Positions 1 to 10,509 of a DNA stretch of 64,000 bases are shown here, one piece after another (position 1 is the stretch's first letter; every line of letters starts with the position of its first letter). Under the pieces are notes generated by a model. It did no database searches and had not been told where the DNA came from. It was given only the letters and a program-made list of their open reading frames with translations. Origin of the DNA: Coix lacryma-jobi var. lacryma-jobi (Eukaryota > Streptophyta > Magnoliopsida > Poales > Poaceae). The translations under genes were made by a program, and so were the position numbers. Location of the stretch: NCBI GenBank assembly GCA_009763385.1, contig VDCT01000088.1, forward strand, positions 372,001 to 436,000, given 5' to 3'.

Positions 1-3000
1 GTACCACATTTGTAAGGGTTTACCATCGATAAACGAACCGAATTTAAACATCAGAGTGCGGAAGTAAAAGAGTTATTACAATACTGAGTTTCAAATTTGC
101 GGAAGCGGAAATAAGTTTGAAACACGACCACCACACATGTGGCCTGAATAACAATGTTTTTGACAACTCACTCCTCCTTTTTCAGATAATGTGCCACCAA
201 CAGTCTTAGTCCAGCAAAAGCAAAGGAAAAGCTTCTAGACGACCCTGCCCTGGGCCTACTTCTCATCACCCTCCACGGGGTAGAGGTAGTGCTTACAATA
301 GTCGTAGTACACCTAGCCATCTGCAACAAACGGGATAAACCCTGAGTACGGAAATGTACTCAGCTAGACTTACTCGTCCAACTGAAAATAAAAGACACCA
401 AGGGTATGCAAGGCTTTCTGGTGGAGTGGGGATCTTTAGTTGCGAAAAGCTCAAATTAAGAGAAGGGACATTTAATGATAATAGTGAGCAGTCACGTTTT
501 AGATCTATTCCTTAAACTCTATGTTTTTGCACATGCACTAGAGCACTCACTTGTATCTAGCAAAAAATAATATAACCATATCCAGTTGACTCATCCACAT
601 TTTAGTTGAACCTTTAAATCATCACATGGAGTTGTATCGTGGTGAAGCTCGCCATAGTTTCCCACTAACCGGGGCAGACGGCGACTCGAATCGAATTCCA
701 AATCAGCTGGTGAAAGACCTTTAATACCAACCCACACTTTCTCCGTCGAGTCCATGCATTGGGTAACCGCTCGATGCTTGTTCGTGGTGGTAATCGTCGC
801 GGTTCAAGCACGGACTGCCCAATTGGAACCTGGCGATGGCCATCCCGAGGCAGATCGCATTTCCATACTAGAGGGCGCGACTTGGGTTGATTCCAGCCCG
901 AACAGCGTCTAACCGGCTTTGGGGTCGATGATTACGGCACCGACATATCCCTAAGTAAAAGGGCGCGTTCAAAAATGAACGAGGGCCAACATCGATACAA
1001 ACCTACACGATCCAACGGACGGATTGCCCCCAAGTTCCAACTTGGTGCCTTGCCTACCAGTTGACCGTATTTCATTACTACTCAGGTTCCTCTCCACGAT
1101 AGCAAATATAGCCAACCGTGATCCAGTAACTACCCATCAGGGGTATTACGAGAACATCCTTAACTACTACTTTTATTAAGCAGGCTAAGCAATTCTACAT
1201 TTATAAAACTAACAGTATAACAAGGCAGATGTAAACAATAATCAAGGGATGGTAATGCAGCAAGTAGGATTCAATCAACTCCTATACCTAATGCATCACA
1301 GTATAAAAAGTACTCAAGTAAATTAATTATAAAAACTGGGAGACTTAGGATGCTCCGGGGCTTGCCTTGAGAAAAGACCGAGGCCTCGTGAGAGGGGCAC
1401 TCGGGCAGGTTAGTTTTTGGCGCGGGGTTGGTCTCCTCGGTCCTGGTTAGCTCCGGGATCTCCTGCTCGTCGTTTGCTTCCGGCTCCTGGTCGGGCTCCG
1501 GGACTGTCGATCCTATTGCAATGCGGGGGATAATTAAATAATGCAAGGTGCAACAATGGTTGTATGAAATGTAAACATTTCTTTGCAAACCAACAAAACC
1601 AACTTGTTGAACCACTTTTGACATTGAGGAAAACACTTATTTACCTCATAAAACAAAACCATTAATTCAACTATTTCCTATTTATTAATTCAAAGAAATC
1701 CAGGTTTGAACTACAAGTGCATTTTTTTGAACTCAGAAAAATGCAAAACAATTCCAAAAGGTAACTTATACTAATTGAACCCTATTGTACAAATTTCAGC
1801 ATGAAGAAAATTACTAACCAGTAGATACAAAAAGATGAAGAAAACTACCAAAAAGGTGCTTTGTACTAACTTTTCTTATGAAAAGTGTCAAACAGAATAT
1901 TTCATATTTTTCCTAACTTTATCTACTTATAACTACTCTACTGCAGAAAATTTACTGCTAGAGCATGCACACATGAGTCTACACAAAATAAAGAAGTTTA
2001 TTCCAAAACAAACCCTTTTGAACCACAACCTTACTGGAAAAGGGTGACATTCTCATTTTCATATTTTTCCCAGATTCTATTCCACATTTCATATTTATCA
2101 AAGAAGTTCCATGAATAGAAACATTATATTCTTTTCTACAAGAATTTTCTAAGAAAAACACAGAAAAGCACATTTGTATAGCAACTCCTTATTTGTCCAT
2201 ACAATAACCTATGCTTAGCATTTTTCTCAGCTTAAACATAACATACAGAGACTACATCAATTTTCTCATATTTTACTTTCACATATAAAACATATTAACA
2301 ATTATTCTAAGAAAACCGCTAAAAAGAAATTAAACCTAAATAGATACTTTTTCTGTATAAACAGTGCCTTATAAATTTTTCACAGATACATAACATGATA
2401 AGAAGCCTACACCAATTTTCCCATGAATTAACTCAACCAGAAAACACATGAACCCATTTATCTCAACAAAAGCATATAATCTGGATTAAATAAAAACAGT
2501 ATAATAAACTTCCACCAAAAATACTTTCATATTTTTCCATGACAGATCTACTCACGAACAAGCTATCAAAAATGAAAACACCTCATTTGATTTATTAAAA
2601 CGCGCTACACAAAATAAACAAGCTTTCATGGAAAATAAAACAAAAAGGAAAAATATTTAAACTCTCCCGGCCTGGCTTCGTGGACTCGGCCCATAGACTG
2701 GGTGAGGCTGACACGCGGGGCCCGTGTGGTCAACGGTCCCACCTATCGGTGGAAGCCGAACAGGGGACGACCTTTAACCGACGGTTCCTCGCCGGCGGTG
2801 AGGTCGCCGGCGGGGAGGTAGGGCTCAGAGTGCTCCCCTTGGCTAGGCGGTTCGGGTGGTGGTGTTGGTTTGGCCAGTGCATGGTCGTAGCTCGCCGGCG
2901 GCGAGCCGAGGCGGACGGTGGTGGCGGTGATGCGTGACTACGCTGTTTTCGGCGGTCGCCGGCCAAATTGACAGGCGCGTCGTGCTTAGTGAACCCTAGG

Positions 3001-4301
3001 GAGCGAGACTAGGCGGTTGGTTTGGCTCAGGATGCTCCGGTGGAGCTTGGCCACGTGCGCGGCTATGGCGGACAGTGGCGGCGCTCGGTCAGGAAGAGGA
3101 GGGGGTTAGGGAGCGGTAGAGACCTCGCGGAGGCGTGTTCTCACCTTGCCTTGGCTGAGGAAGCTTGTCGGTGAAAGAGGGAGGTGGCGAAGCTCGAGGT
3201 GGTGCGGAACAGGTTTGGGCTCCGGGCGGCGCTGATGGCGACTGCGGCGGCACTCCTCGAGTTCCGGTGTCGGCGAAGCTCAGCGGATGGTGTGGAGGTG
3301 CGCACCGTGTGTGCATGGTGAAGGCGGAGTGGCTGGCTGGAAGAATCGAACGGTGGGGAGCGGAGGAGGTCGGAACGGTGGTGGCGAGTGGTGGTGCCGA
3401 ACGGTGGCGAGCGGGGGAGTGCTCGGCTCGTTCGTTCGCGGGAGAGAGGGAATCGGCGAGGGCGAGTGCAAGTGCGAGTGAGAGTGAGTGAGGAGGGGTG
3501 AGCGTGAGCGGAGCTCGGTTTTGCTCGAGTCTCAGTTGGCCGGTGGTCGTGGCGGGGCCCGGCGCGGCGTGCAGCGAGTGGCGGCACGGCGAGCGAGGGC
3601 AGCGCGGCGAGCGAGGCGGGCGTGGAGTGGGCAAGCAAGATTGCTTGCGTGATCTGGTGGAAGAGGGATCCCGTGGTGAGTGGCTCGGTCGGATCCTTCG
3701 CAGAAGATGGCGGCAACGCGGTGCTCTTGGCCGGCGTACGGCGCGGCTCGGGCGAGCGGGAGCGGGCTTGGGCCGGCGCGGCGCTGGATGGGCCGGAAAG
3801 GCCGGTTGGGCCGAAAGGGTAGCGCGGGAAGAAAACGTTTTTCCTTTTCTTTTTCCAAAATTTCTATCAAACTTTGACCATTCAAAACAGTTTCCAAAAC
3901 TCAAAACTAGGTTTGACCCCAAATAAAAGTTTCTCAAAATAATTTTCTCTACACTTTCATATAAGGCATTTTTTCTGAAAATCATTTTCACAACCGCCAC
4001 CTAAATAAAGCCAATTTTTGAGCTATAATCATTTTGTTCTCACATTTTTAAATTATTAAACTATATTGAACTAGGTCAAGGTGTTAATATAAAAAGTTTT
4101 GTACTCCAAATTACCTATTTTATAAATTATTTGCCAAGACAGAAATCCATTTAGACAACCAGTCTTATAGAGGATCCAATTCCAAATAAACAATAAAAGG
4201 CAAAAGCACTTTTATGCACATGAAATGATGCAATGCATTGCTTATAAATTTTAGTAGCTAAATGTAGTTCCTAATGCAGTGCTTGACACTAGGGTGTCAC
4301 A
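1..4301 (-). mobile_element. Very long LTR of a Ty3/gypsy-like retrotransposon (partial, runs off left edge)
   Basis: Read on the minus strand, the LTR begins TGTGACACCCTAGTGTC at 4301 and continues to the window edge, so it is at least 4.3 kb. Its composition is zoned: AT-rich flanks, a strongly GC- and CpG-rich block at about 2660-3830, and a mixed zone at about 640-1160. No gag or pol motif is found anywhere in it. Long open frames in the GC-rich block occur on both strands, are rich in Pro/Ser/Arg and have no domain, as expected of composition rather than coding. LTRs of this size beginning TGTGACACC are typical of Tekay/del chromoviruses in grasses; that lineage assignment is my inference from family knowledge. 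The partner LTR and internal region lie outside the window, so a solo LTR is equally possible. A possible flanking duplication GAACT follows at 4302-4306 but cannot be tested here. Confidence 0.6.
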
Positions 4302-4603
4302 GAACTCTTGTCATAATCATGCATGTGTGTGTCATAGTTGTAGATGTTTATCTCTTGTCACTCGGTTAATTAACATTATGCATTGCTCCATTATAAATGA
4401 ACGATACCTTGAAAACTCTTTCTTGCTGAAATGCTACAATGGATGTATTTTATCTGTGCGCTTGCGGATAATCTCATTTCATATTTTATAAGGGCAAGAT
4501 CATAAATATCATCCACGTCTCTAGTGTTGCTGCTAGTGGTGACAACCTAGCGTTAAAGGTAATGTTGTTAGATTTGTCTACCTGCATTTCTAGCGCCGTT
4601 ATC
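4302..4603 (+). repeat. Remnant of a Ty3-type LTR end with a degenerate tRNA-Asp primer site
   Basis: This short AT-rich stretch contains a phrase at about 4427-4470 (gaaatgctacaatgg, then gtgcgcttgcgga) that closely matches the 3' end of the LTR of element L at about 57196-57230. It is followed at about 4583-4600 by gcatttctagcgccgtt, resembling the spacer plus start of the tRNA-Asp primer binding site next to L's 5' LTR. I read it as the decayed 3' end of a related LTR with part of its primer site, truncated on the right at the start of element O. No coding potential is seen. Confidence 0.35.
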
Positions 4604-4747
4604 TGAAGTGATGCTAAGAGATGTCAACACACTGCTATACGGTGAACAGTAGTAGCTGTGAGTCTGGCCAAATGATTCTCGTGCATCCGGTCAGTTTCAC
4701 GTGAAACTAAACAGCAAGGCCTTCAACGATCGGACTCACTAGTCAGA
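4604..4747 (-). repeat. Element O 3' LTR, outer piece (truncated)
   Basis: The stretch contains gtgaacagtagtagctgtg and gcatccggtcagtttcacgtg, which parallel phrases in the LTR of D (around 35748-35810). A possible LTR start, tgaag, is at 4604, but about 400 bases present at the equivalent place in D are missing, so the outer end is deleted or highly diverged. It stops at the N insertion; the sequence resumes at 18082 after the TCAGA duplication. Confidence 0.45.
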
Positions 4748-5179
4748 TGAAGGGTCGAGATGGCGGACTAGAGAGGGGGGGGGGTGAATAGTCCTTTCTA
4801 AAATTAATCGCACTGGCTAACCAAAACAAATGCAGGATTAAAACTATCGGTCTAGCCAAAACTACACCCCTCTACCTATACTCTATGACACCTTACAAAA
4901 CATCCTAAACAATGCAAATAAGGTGTCGGGCTAGCTAGAGCTCACCTAACCAATTCTAGAAGCAAGGTCACAACAAACCATGCAAACTAGTACTTCAAAC
5001 ACCGGGGAGCTCCTACACAGTCTAGTAAGCAAAGCACAAAGCTCCTAAGCTCACTAGCAATGCTCAATAACAAGGCTACACAAGCCAAATTAGAGAGCTC
5101 AACTTACTTAGCTACACAAACTAAGCAATGTGACTAACAGGGCTACTCAAGCCAATTAGTCATGCAAGAGAGCTACTTC

Positions 5180-5738
5180 CACTACTGGAGAAAGGCCCTT
5201 TAGCCCCGGTTGGGAACGGGCTTTAGCCCCGGTGTCCCAACCGGGGCTAGCACTCCGGGACTACAGGTCCGGCCTTTAGTCCCGGGTGCTTCCCACCGGG
5301 GCTAAAGCCTCTCACGGTAAAAAATAAATGTGCATTTGTGAGATTCGAACTCAGCACCTCTCGCCTCAGACACGCTTACCAACTGAGCTACACAACCCAC
5401 GTGATGTAGTTCTGGACGTTTTCCTTTTGAATCTACTCGGGAAGGACCTTTAGCCTCGGTTGGTAACACCAACCGGGGCTAAAAGCACCTTTAGTCCCAG
5501 TTGGTAACACCAACCGGGGCTAAAGGTTCACCCTTTAGCCTCGGTTGGTATTACCAACCGGGACTAAAGGTCCAGGACCTTTAGTCCGGGTTGGTAACAC
5601 CAACCGGGGCTAAAGATTCACCTTTAGTCTCGGTTGGTGTTACCAACCGGGACTAAAGGTATTTAGCCCCGGAGACAATTTTTGGCCGAGACTAAAGGTC
5701 AATTGATAGATCGTCCAAAGGCCTGTTCTCTAGTAGTG
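5180..5738. mobile_element. Non-autonomous CACTA (En/Spm-type) MITE
   Basis: The ends are CACTACTGGAGAAAGGCC on the left and, reverse-complemented, CACTACTAGAGAACAGGCC on the right, the terminal motif of grass CACTA transposons. The flanking 3-bp duplication TTC sits at 5177-5179 and 5739-5741. The partner LTR of N shows the empty site (gctacttctaagc at about 15838-15850), proving insertion after N had integrated. The element is 559 bp with no transposase. It is packed with direct and inverted copies of a subterminal motif around CTTTAGCCCCGGTTGG, especially at 5203-5320 and 5437-5700, which could fold into hairpins. A tRNA-gene-like segment lies at 5327-5398. Mobilisation would need a transposase in trans. 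Confidence 0.93.
5327..5398 (-). other. tRNA-gene-like segment with A and B boxes inside the CACTA MITE
   Basis: On the minus strand this reads GGGTTGTGTAGCTCAGTTGG from 5398. A box-A match, TAGCTCAGTTGGTAAGCG, is at 5390-5373, and a box-B/T-loop match, GAGTTCGAATCT, is at 5352-5341. Spacing and order fit a tRNA gene. The T stem pairs at four of five positions and the acceptor stem pairs poorly, so this is a degenerate tRNA-derived sequence rather than a clearly functional tRNA. It could retain an internal RNA polymerase III promoter. A captured tRNA or SINE head are the two readings; I cannot assign an anticodon with confidence. Confidence 0.55.
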
Positions 5739-6413
5739 TTCTAAGCTACACAAGCAAAGAAGGTAACTAGCAAGCTACACAAGCTAACTAATTACAAGCA
5801 ACAAAGCATTGGCACAAGTATGAGAAGGAAATACCAGCTAGTGAATGGAGATAGCAAACCACCGAGAAGATGAACACGAAGTTGACACGGTGATTTTTTC
5901 ACCGAGGTTCACTTGGTTGCCACCAAGCTAGTCCCCGTTGAGGCAAGCCCAAGGTTGCCGCCGATCCTCTTGCTAGTGGTGACCCTAAGTCACGCTCTCC
6001 ACGATGGAGTGCTCACCAAGAGCTCTAGCCTTCGATCCGGCCGGACCACTTGGCGCTCTTCGCACCTCTCTCCACTAGAGTTGCTCTTCGCGATCTCCCG
6101 CGGGGCGAGCACAATGACCCTCACAAAGCTTTCTCCAGAGCCACGCACAATCTTTGTGCGGGCTTCACGACGGAGACTCGAACACCAAGCCGTCTAGGGG
6201 GTGGCAACCTCCAAGAGTAAAAAGCACCACCGGCTTGCAACTTGACCACCTAGTGCCACTTGATGCAATCTCTCCAAGCAACGCACTCGCGATCTCTCTC
6301 ACACAATCAGATGAACACAAAGTATATGTGTGTTAGAGGGCTCACAAGCACACCCAAGCCTAGACACAAAGTCCCCTCGGTGCTCAGCAATCGGCCAAGG
6401 CCGGCCACCCCCG

Positions 6414-6422
6414 CTTTATATA
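6414..6422 (-). promoter_or_regulatory. TATA-like box of the N 3' LTR
   Basis: TATATAAAG on the minus strand lies just downstream (in the direction of transcription) of the CCGGTACTACCGG-type array. The equivalent position in the right LTR (about 16525-16540) has a longer TA run (ctatatatatag). It is the best candidate for the start of the R region of N. Confidence 0.55.
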
Positions 6423-6479
6423 GAGGGGGCGAAAGCAACTATCCGTTCCCCACTTTTTCCTGAGCTCCACGAAGACCAC

Positions 6480-7018
6480 CGGTATTACCGGTCAGACCCC
6501 CAACGTTCCACGAAGCGAGCAGGCGAGAAACCAGGCGGTACTTCCGGTCAGCAACCGGTACCTCCAGTCAACATGACTGGTACTACCGCTTCACGACCGG
6601 TACTACCGCTTCACACTTCACTCTCCCCGATGGACCAAAAGGCCACACAGGGTCGGTACTGCCGTCCGTAGGCCGACAATACCGCCCGGCTTCGATCCTC
6701 AGCCCAACGGCTACTTCACCTGAGCGGTACCTCCGGTCCTTGGCCGGTACTACCGCTCGCAGGCCGGTACTACCGGTCGACCACCGGTACTTCCGGTCAA
6801 CCCCTTAGGCGCCCGTTGGAAGAAACTATGCACGAAACGGGACTTTCGGAGCCCCGATCGGTACTACTGGCCCCCGGACCGGTACTACCGACCCCCGGAC
6901 CGGTACTACTGCCCCACGGACTGGCACTACCGCCCCCAGACCGGTACTACTGCCCCACGGACAGGTACTACCGCCCCCGGACCGGTACTACCGCCCGTCC
7001 AGCGCTACTTCCGCTACC
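6480..7018. repeat. Palindromic CCGGTACTACCGG-type array in N LTR (left)
   Basis: Dozens of short variants of accggtactaccg and accggtacttccggtc are spaced 10-40 bases apart, many being imperfect palindromes around GGTACC/CCGGT. The array is duplicated in the right LTR. It lies on the upstream side of the TATA-like box in transcription orientation. Clustered LTR palindromes are known in Sireviruses; the exact core seen here differs from those in C, D and B. Confidence 0.8.
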
Positions 7019-8007
7019 AGCCTGAGGTCCGCGCTAAAACGGCCATAACTCTTAGCTCCGAACTCTGATTTCGATGATCTTGGACATTTTGGAAAGCTTA
7101 TTTAGAGGGCTACACAAGACACATGAATACACGATCCAAAACACAAAAGATTAGAGCAAATGTCTAATCCAAGATCCATCGCTTCTCTTTTCAACAAAGC
7201 TTCCTCCAAAACTTCTCCGAGTTGATCCAATTCAACTCCAACACCTTCTCCATTGCAAATGTGCCAACACCACCAAGTGTACACCATCATGTGCATGTGT
7301 GTTAGCATTTTCACAATCATTTTTCAAAGGATTTTCACTTTCATTCACCACGCCACTCGATCCTAGTAACATCGCAAAGTTAGATCGCTCAAGTGGCACT
7401 AGATGACCGATATGCAAACAAGTTTGCTCCTCTTGATAGTACGGCCATCTATCCTAAACCCAGTCATAAACTTCTCTACAGACCTATGACTAGTGAAATG
7501 AAATGCCCTACAATTATACCTTTGCCTTGCGCATTCCATTCCATCTCCTTCGGTGTTGATGCAACACATGCACCAACCTATCATCCTATGATATGATCCA
7601 CTTCATATCATCACATGGCCTTCATGGTCCATCGATCTTGACCTCACTTGCTCTTCTCCATTGCTTCGGTCCTTCGGCGCCAAGTCTTGCTTAAGCCTCC
7701 CGACACTCGGTACCAATGGCTTCAAAGCCTCCAACTTGCCCTTCACCTTCGCAATCGGTCCATCAAGCCAAGACTTGCCTTGATCTTCACCATCTTAGTC
7801 ATATGACCACATGTCATGTTTCATGTGCATTAAACTCCTCCATGATCATCACATGTGTGAGCTTCACATCAAGTCCAAGCCATTCACCTCCATGGCTCAA
7901 GTGCTCACACACATGTAACTGTGGACCAATCCCTATGTATCTCACATAAACACAATTAGTCCACCTAAAGTTGTCACTCAATTACCAAAACCAACTAGGA
8001 CCTTTCA

Positions 8008-8905
8008 ATCTCACCCTTTTGGTAATTGATGATGACTCTACAAAGATATGGAAATTAAGCTTATTCCAAGCTAGCACTTCACAAGAATGTAAATTGCTAA
8101 CTTGGTTTGGATTCATGTTGCTTGCCCAAGCTATTTACCATGTGTAAAGGATTTTGGACAAGTATCACAAACCCGAAATGGTAGTATTAGCTCCCCTACA
8201 TATGTGCTAGATTGTTTTGGAAATGAGCTTGCACATATGCATAGATATCGAAGTGTGGGAGAGTAATTACTACTAGGAGGTGCTAAGGTGTATAGAGTAA
8301 CCTTTGGAGCGTGATATCGATGAATTTCATAGTTGTACACCTTCTTTAGCACCAAGAGTAGCTAGACATCATAAAAACTAGAAAACCCCGTGAGATCAAC
8401 ATTAAAAGCAAGGGTCTAGTTTTGCATGAAAAGCACAAGTCTAGCTATCAACCTATGCATGCTAGTTATCAAATCATGAATTAAATCCTATAACTAGCAT
8501 ACACCACACAAGCATGCATATAAGATTTTAAAAACTTATGCAATGCAAGCAAGCACATGACTATGCACATATCAAATGCAATCAACCAAGTTCATGAGCT
8601 TGCTCCCCCTACTTGTGTGCACAAAAATCATTTTCATTTATCTTTGTTACATTTCTCCCCCCTTTGTCATCTATTTCCATAAAAGGTTTGCATAAAGGAG
8701 GTTCAAATTTTCTAAGAGAGAGTTTGTTCATTTCATTTGTGGTTCAGCCTAGATCATTTGCATGAAACATTCAAACACGGTTTGCTCTAGAATAGCTTCT
8801 TCACACATTTTGCAATGGTTATCTTACTCATGTTGGTTAAATGTTCCATTGCTCATTCTCTAGATTAAACACTAGAATTGCAAGCCCACAAACATGTTAT
8901 ATGGT
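8008..8905 (-). other. Element N 3' untranslated region, outer part, with repeated polypurine tracts
   Basis: This is noncoding and homologous, in inverse orientation, to the region after pol of C at about 46740-47553. The primary polypurine tract abuts the LTR at about 8008-8022 (minus: aaaagggtgagat). Further polypurine-like tracts appear at about 8190, 8600 and 8655 (plus-strand runs of five to six C). Multiple polypurine tracts before the 3' LTR are a known Sirevirus trait. Confidence 0.7.
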
Positions 8906-10150
8906 TGTTGACACCGATTATCTATCAAAATTAAAGGATAAATAAATATGAAAAGGGCATGAATTAAATCACCAATAAAGGTTTAGGGTTTTAATTGACA
9001 ATATTCCATGAGTTTTGGTGGATTGTGATTCTGCAGGGACTAAACAGAAAAACCAGCACTGATTGCTTCCCCTAGAGGGAAACCAACGCGAGATAACGCA
9101 ACGACACGTCAGGAATATTCCAGAAGGACCTAGAGGACACCACGAGGCGGGACACCCCGAGAGGCCGCCATGTGGGACCGACCGGTCCCACCCTAGGACC
9201 GATCGGTCTCGCCCTAGGCCTGCTGGGCTCCGTCTTCTGGAAGCTTCCTCCACCGCCTTTGAGGATCCATCTCAGCCCTACGTGAAGTCAGTTTGATCTA
9301 ATGGCCGCGGTTGATCCCTCAGGGCTATATAAGCAGGCCCCCAGGCCCCAGGGAAGATCAAGTCTCTCTTCAGAAAAGTCTAAGCCTCATTCAGAAACCC
9401 TAGAAGAAGACTTCAAGAGCGAGCTTTCAAGTAGAAGAATAGTTACCCCTCTAGTTTACATTTAGAACCTAGTCTTATATATATTAGAACTAGAAGAGAG
9501 AGAGAGAGGAAGAGATCAAGAAGGAGCTCCGGCCTGTCGGATCAACTTCTTCTCTTGTACCTGCGGATTCAGTTTATCTTCAACTTGCTTCAGCGATTGT
9601 TTCGGTAATCAACGTCTATATTTAAGATTGAGCCATTGTTCTTGTTATTCTTAAGGTTTATGACTCTCTTTTAAATACTTTAATTCTAGTCATTCTAGAG
9701 TTAGAGTAGTTGGATAGTGTAAGCGTGGTGCTTAGACTTGATAGCTCATAAATGCCTCCTATAACGCCGGTAGTAGTGGTTGTTCGCAAGGGTGACTCTT
9801 ATTGCCTTGTTGATTCTTCTATAGTCCACTTACCCGTGTGTAGGCTCGGTAGGATTATACATTCGCATAAAAGACTCATAATCTATTTGTGACCTTTTAT
9901 GACAACTTCCCCACTAAGATAATATAAACATATCACTCTTGAATGGGATTTAGACAACCTTAGTGATCCCCTCTATACTTCTAGATTCTCCGTCCTTGTT
10001 AGCTACTCAGGGGTTAAACTTTAAGGCTTAACACTATCCGTTCCTTTGGGTTCGATATTAAAACTAGGTTACTCCGGTGAAGTGCTACATCGGTAGATTT
10101 TATCTCTGCACTTGCAGATAAAGTAGAGTGTGCGTTAATTTATACCAACA
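8906..10150 (+). mobile_element. Solo LTR (TGTTGACACC...TACCAACA)
   Basis: A single LTR of 1245 bp is bounded by TG and CA and flanked by the direct repeat ATGGT at 8901-8905 and 10151-10155. There is no internal domain, so it arose by recombination between two LTRs. The flanks join to a sequence matching the empty homologous site in C (around 46735-46765). It contains a TATA-like box at 9325-9333, giving the plus orientation, and GACCGGTC-type palindromes near 9177-9210. Shared phrases with the LTR of L (tccatgagttttggtg, GACCGGTC palindromes, terminal TGTTGAC) suggest a related Ty3-type family. Confidence 0.92.
9325..9333 (+). promoter_or_regulatory. TATA-like box of the solo LTR
   Basis: CTATATAAG lies in a GC-rich context about 420 bases into the solo LTR. 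Its position and context match the TATA-like box of L's LTR, downstream of a GACCGGTC palindrome pair. Confidence 0.55.
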
Positions 10151-10172
10151 ATGGTACCACTAGATCATGTAA

Positions 10173-10429
10173 GAGTCTTTTACTTGTATGCCATTAAAAA
10201 AGATGGTGTAATCGTCTATGTCCCTGGAAGATAGGTTCTAACGCTGTTGTCCCTGTGTTTGCAAAGTTTTCTCTTCCACGCCATTCTGTTTATTTCCAGC
10301 ACTAACGGTGTTAACTATGGGTGGCAAAAGACTTTGATGTCCCTGAAAATTTTGTTTCTCATACGCCATTAGCTGTTGGGCGTCAACACAGTAGCATGCC
10401 CCTAAGAATTTTCTTTGCTGCATAGATAT
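10173..10429 (+). repeat. Pack-MULE left terminal inverted repeat
   Basis: About 257 bp, matching the reverse complement of 11645-11900 with scattered substitutions. The inner boundary is placed where the match ends, just after ttctttgctgc. Confidence 0.92.
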
Positions 10430-10509
10430 ACTGTAACGGATCATCGTGCAAAGCAATGTGAAAAGGAAGGATGATGAAGCCAAGTTCGTTCCCCGGCCCA
10501 TTTCACGTC

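Larger units (their letters stand above)
4748..8007 (-). repeat. Element N 3' LTR (left copy, carries CACTA MITE)
   Basis: This copy begins TGAAGGGTCGAG and ends GGACCTTTCA. It is 3260 bp, or about 2.7 kb after subtracting the 559-bp MITE and its TTC duplication, which matches the right copy. It contains the palindromic CCGGTACTACCGG-type array at 6480-7018 and a TATA-like box at 6414-6422 on the minus strand. The stretches around 7090-8000 contain matches in inverse orientation to C's LTR (for example the gccaacaccaccaagtgtac phrase), so N and C LTRs are homologous. An open frame at 5913-6197 recurs in the other LTR and is LTR sequence, not a gene. Confidence 0.92.

Noticed and set aside
3089..4000. 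303-codon open frame on the minus strand rich in Pro, Ser, Arg and Ala
   Set aside because: Open frames overlap on both strands in the CpG-rich LTR block, with no domain and simple composition; an effect of high GC.
4770..4790. Long G run at LTR starts (also about 35355 and 44800) as a functional G-quadruplex
   Set aside because: A single G run, not four spaced runs; length may also be affected by sequencing error.
5913..6197. 94-codon frame repeated at 16023-16307
   Set aside because: It lies in both LTRs of N, so the repeat reflects LTR identity; no domain and no start context.
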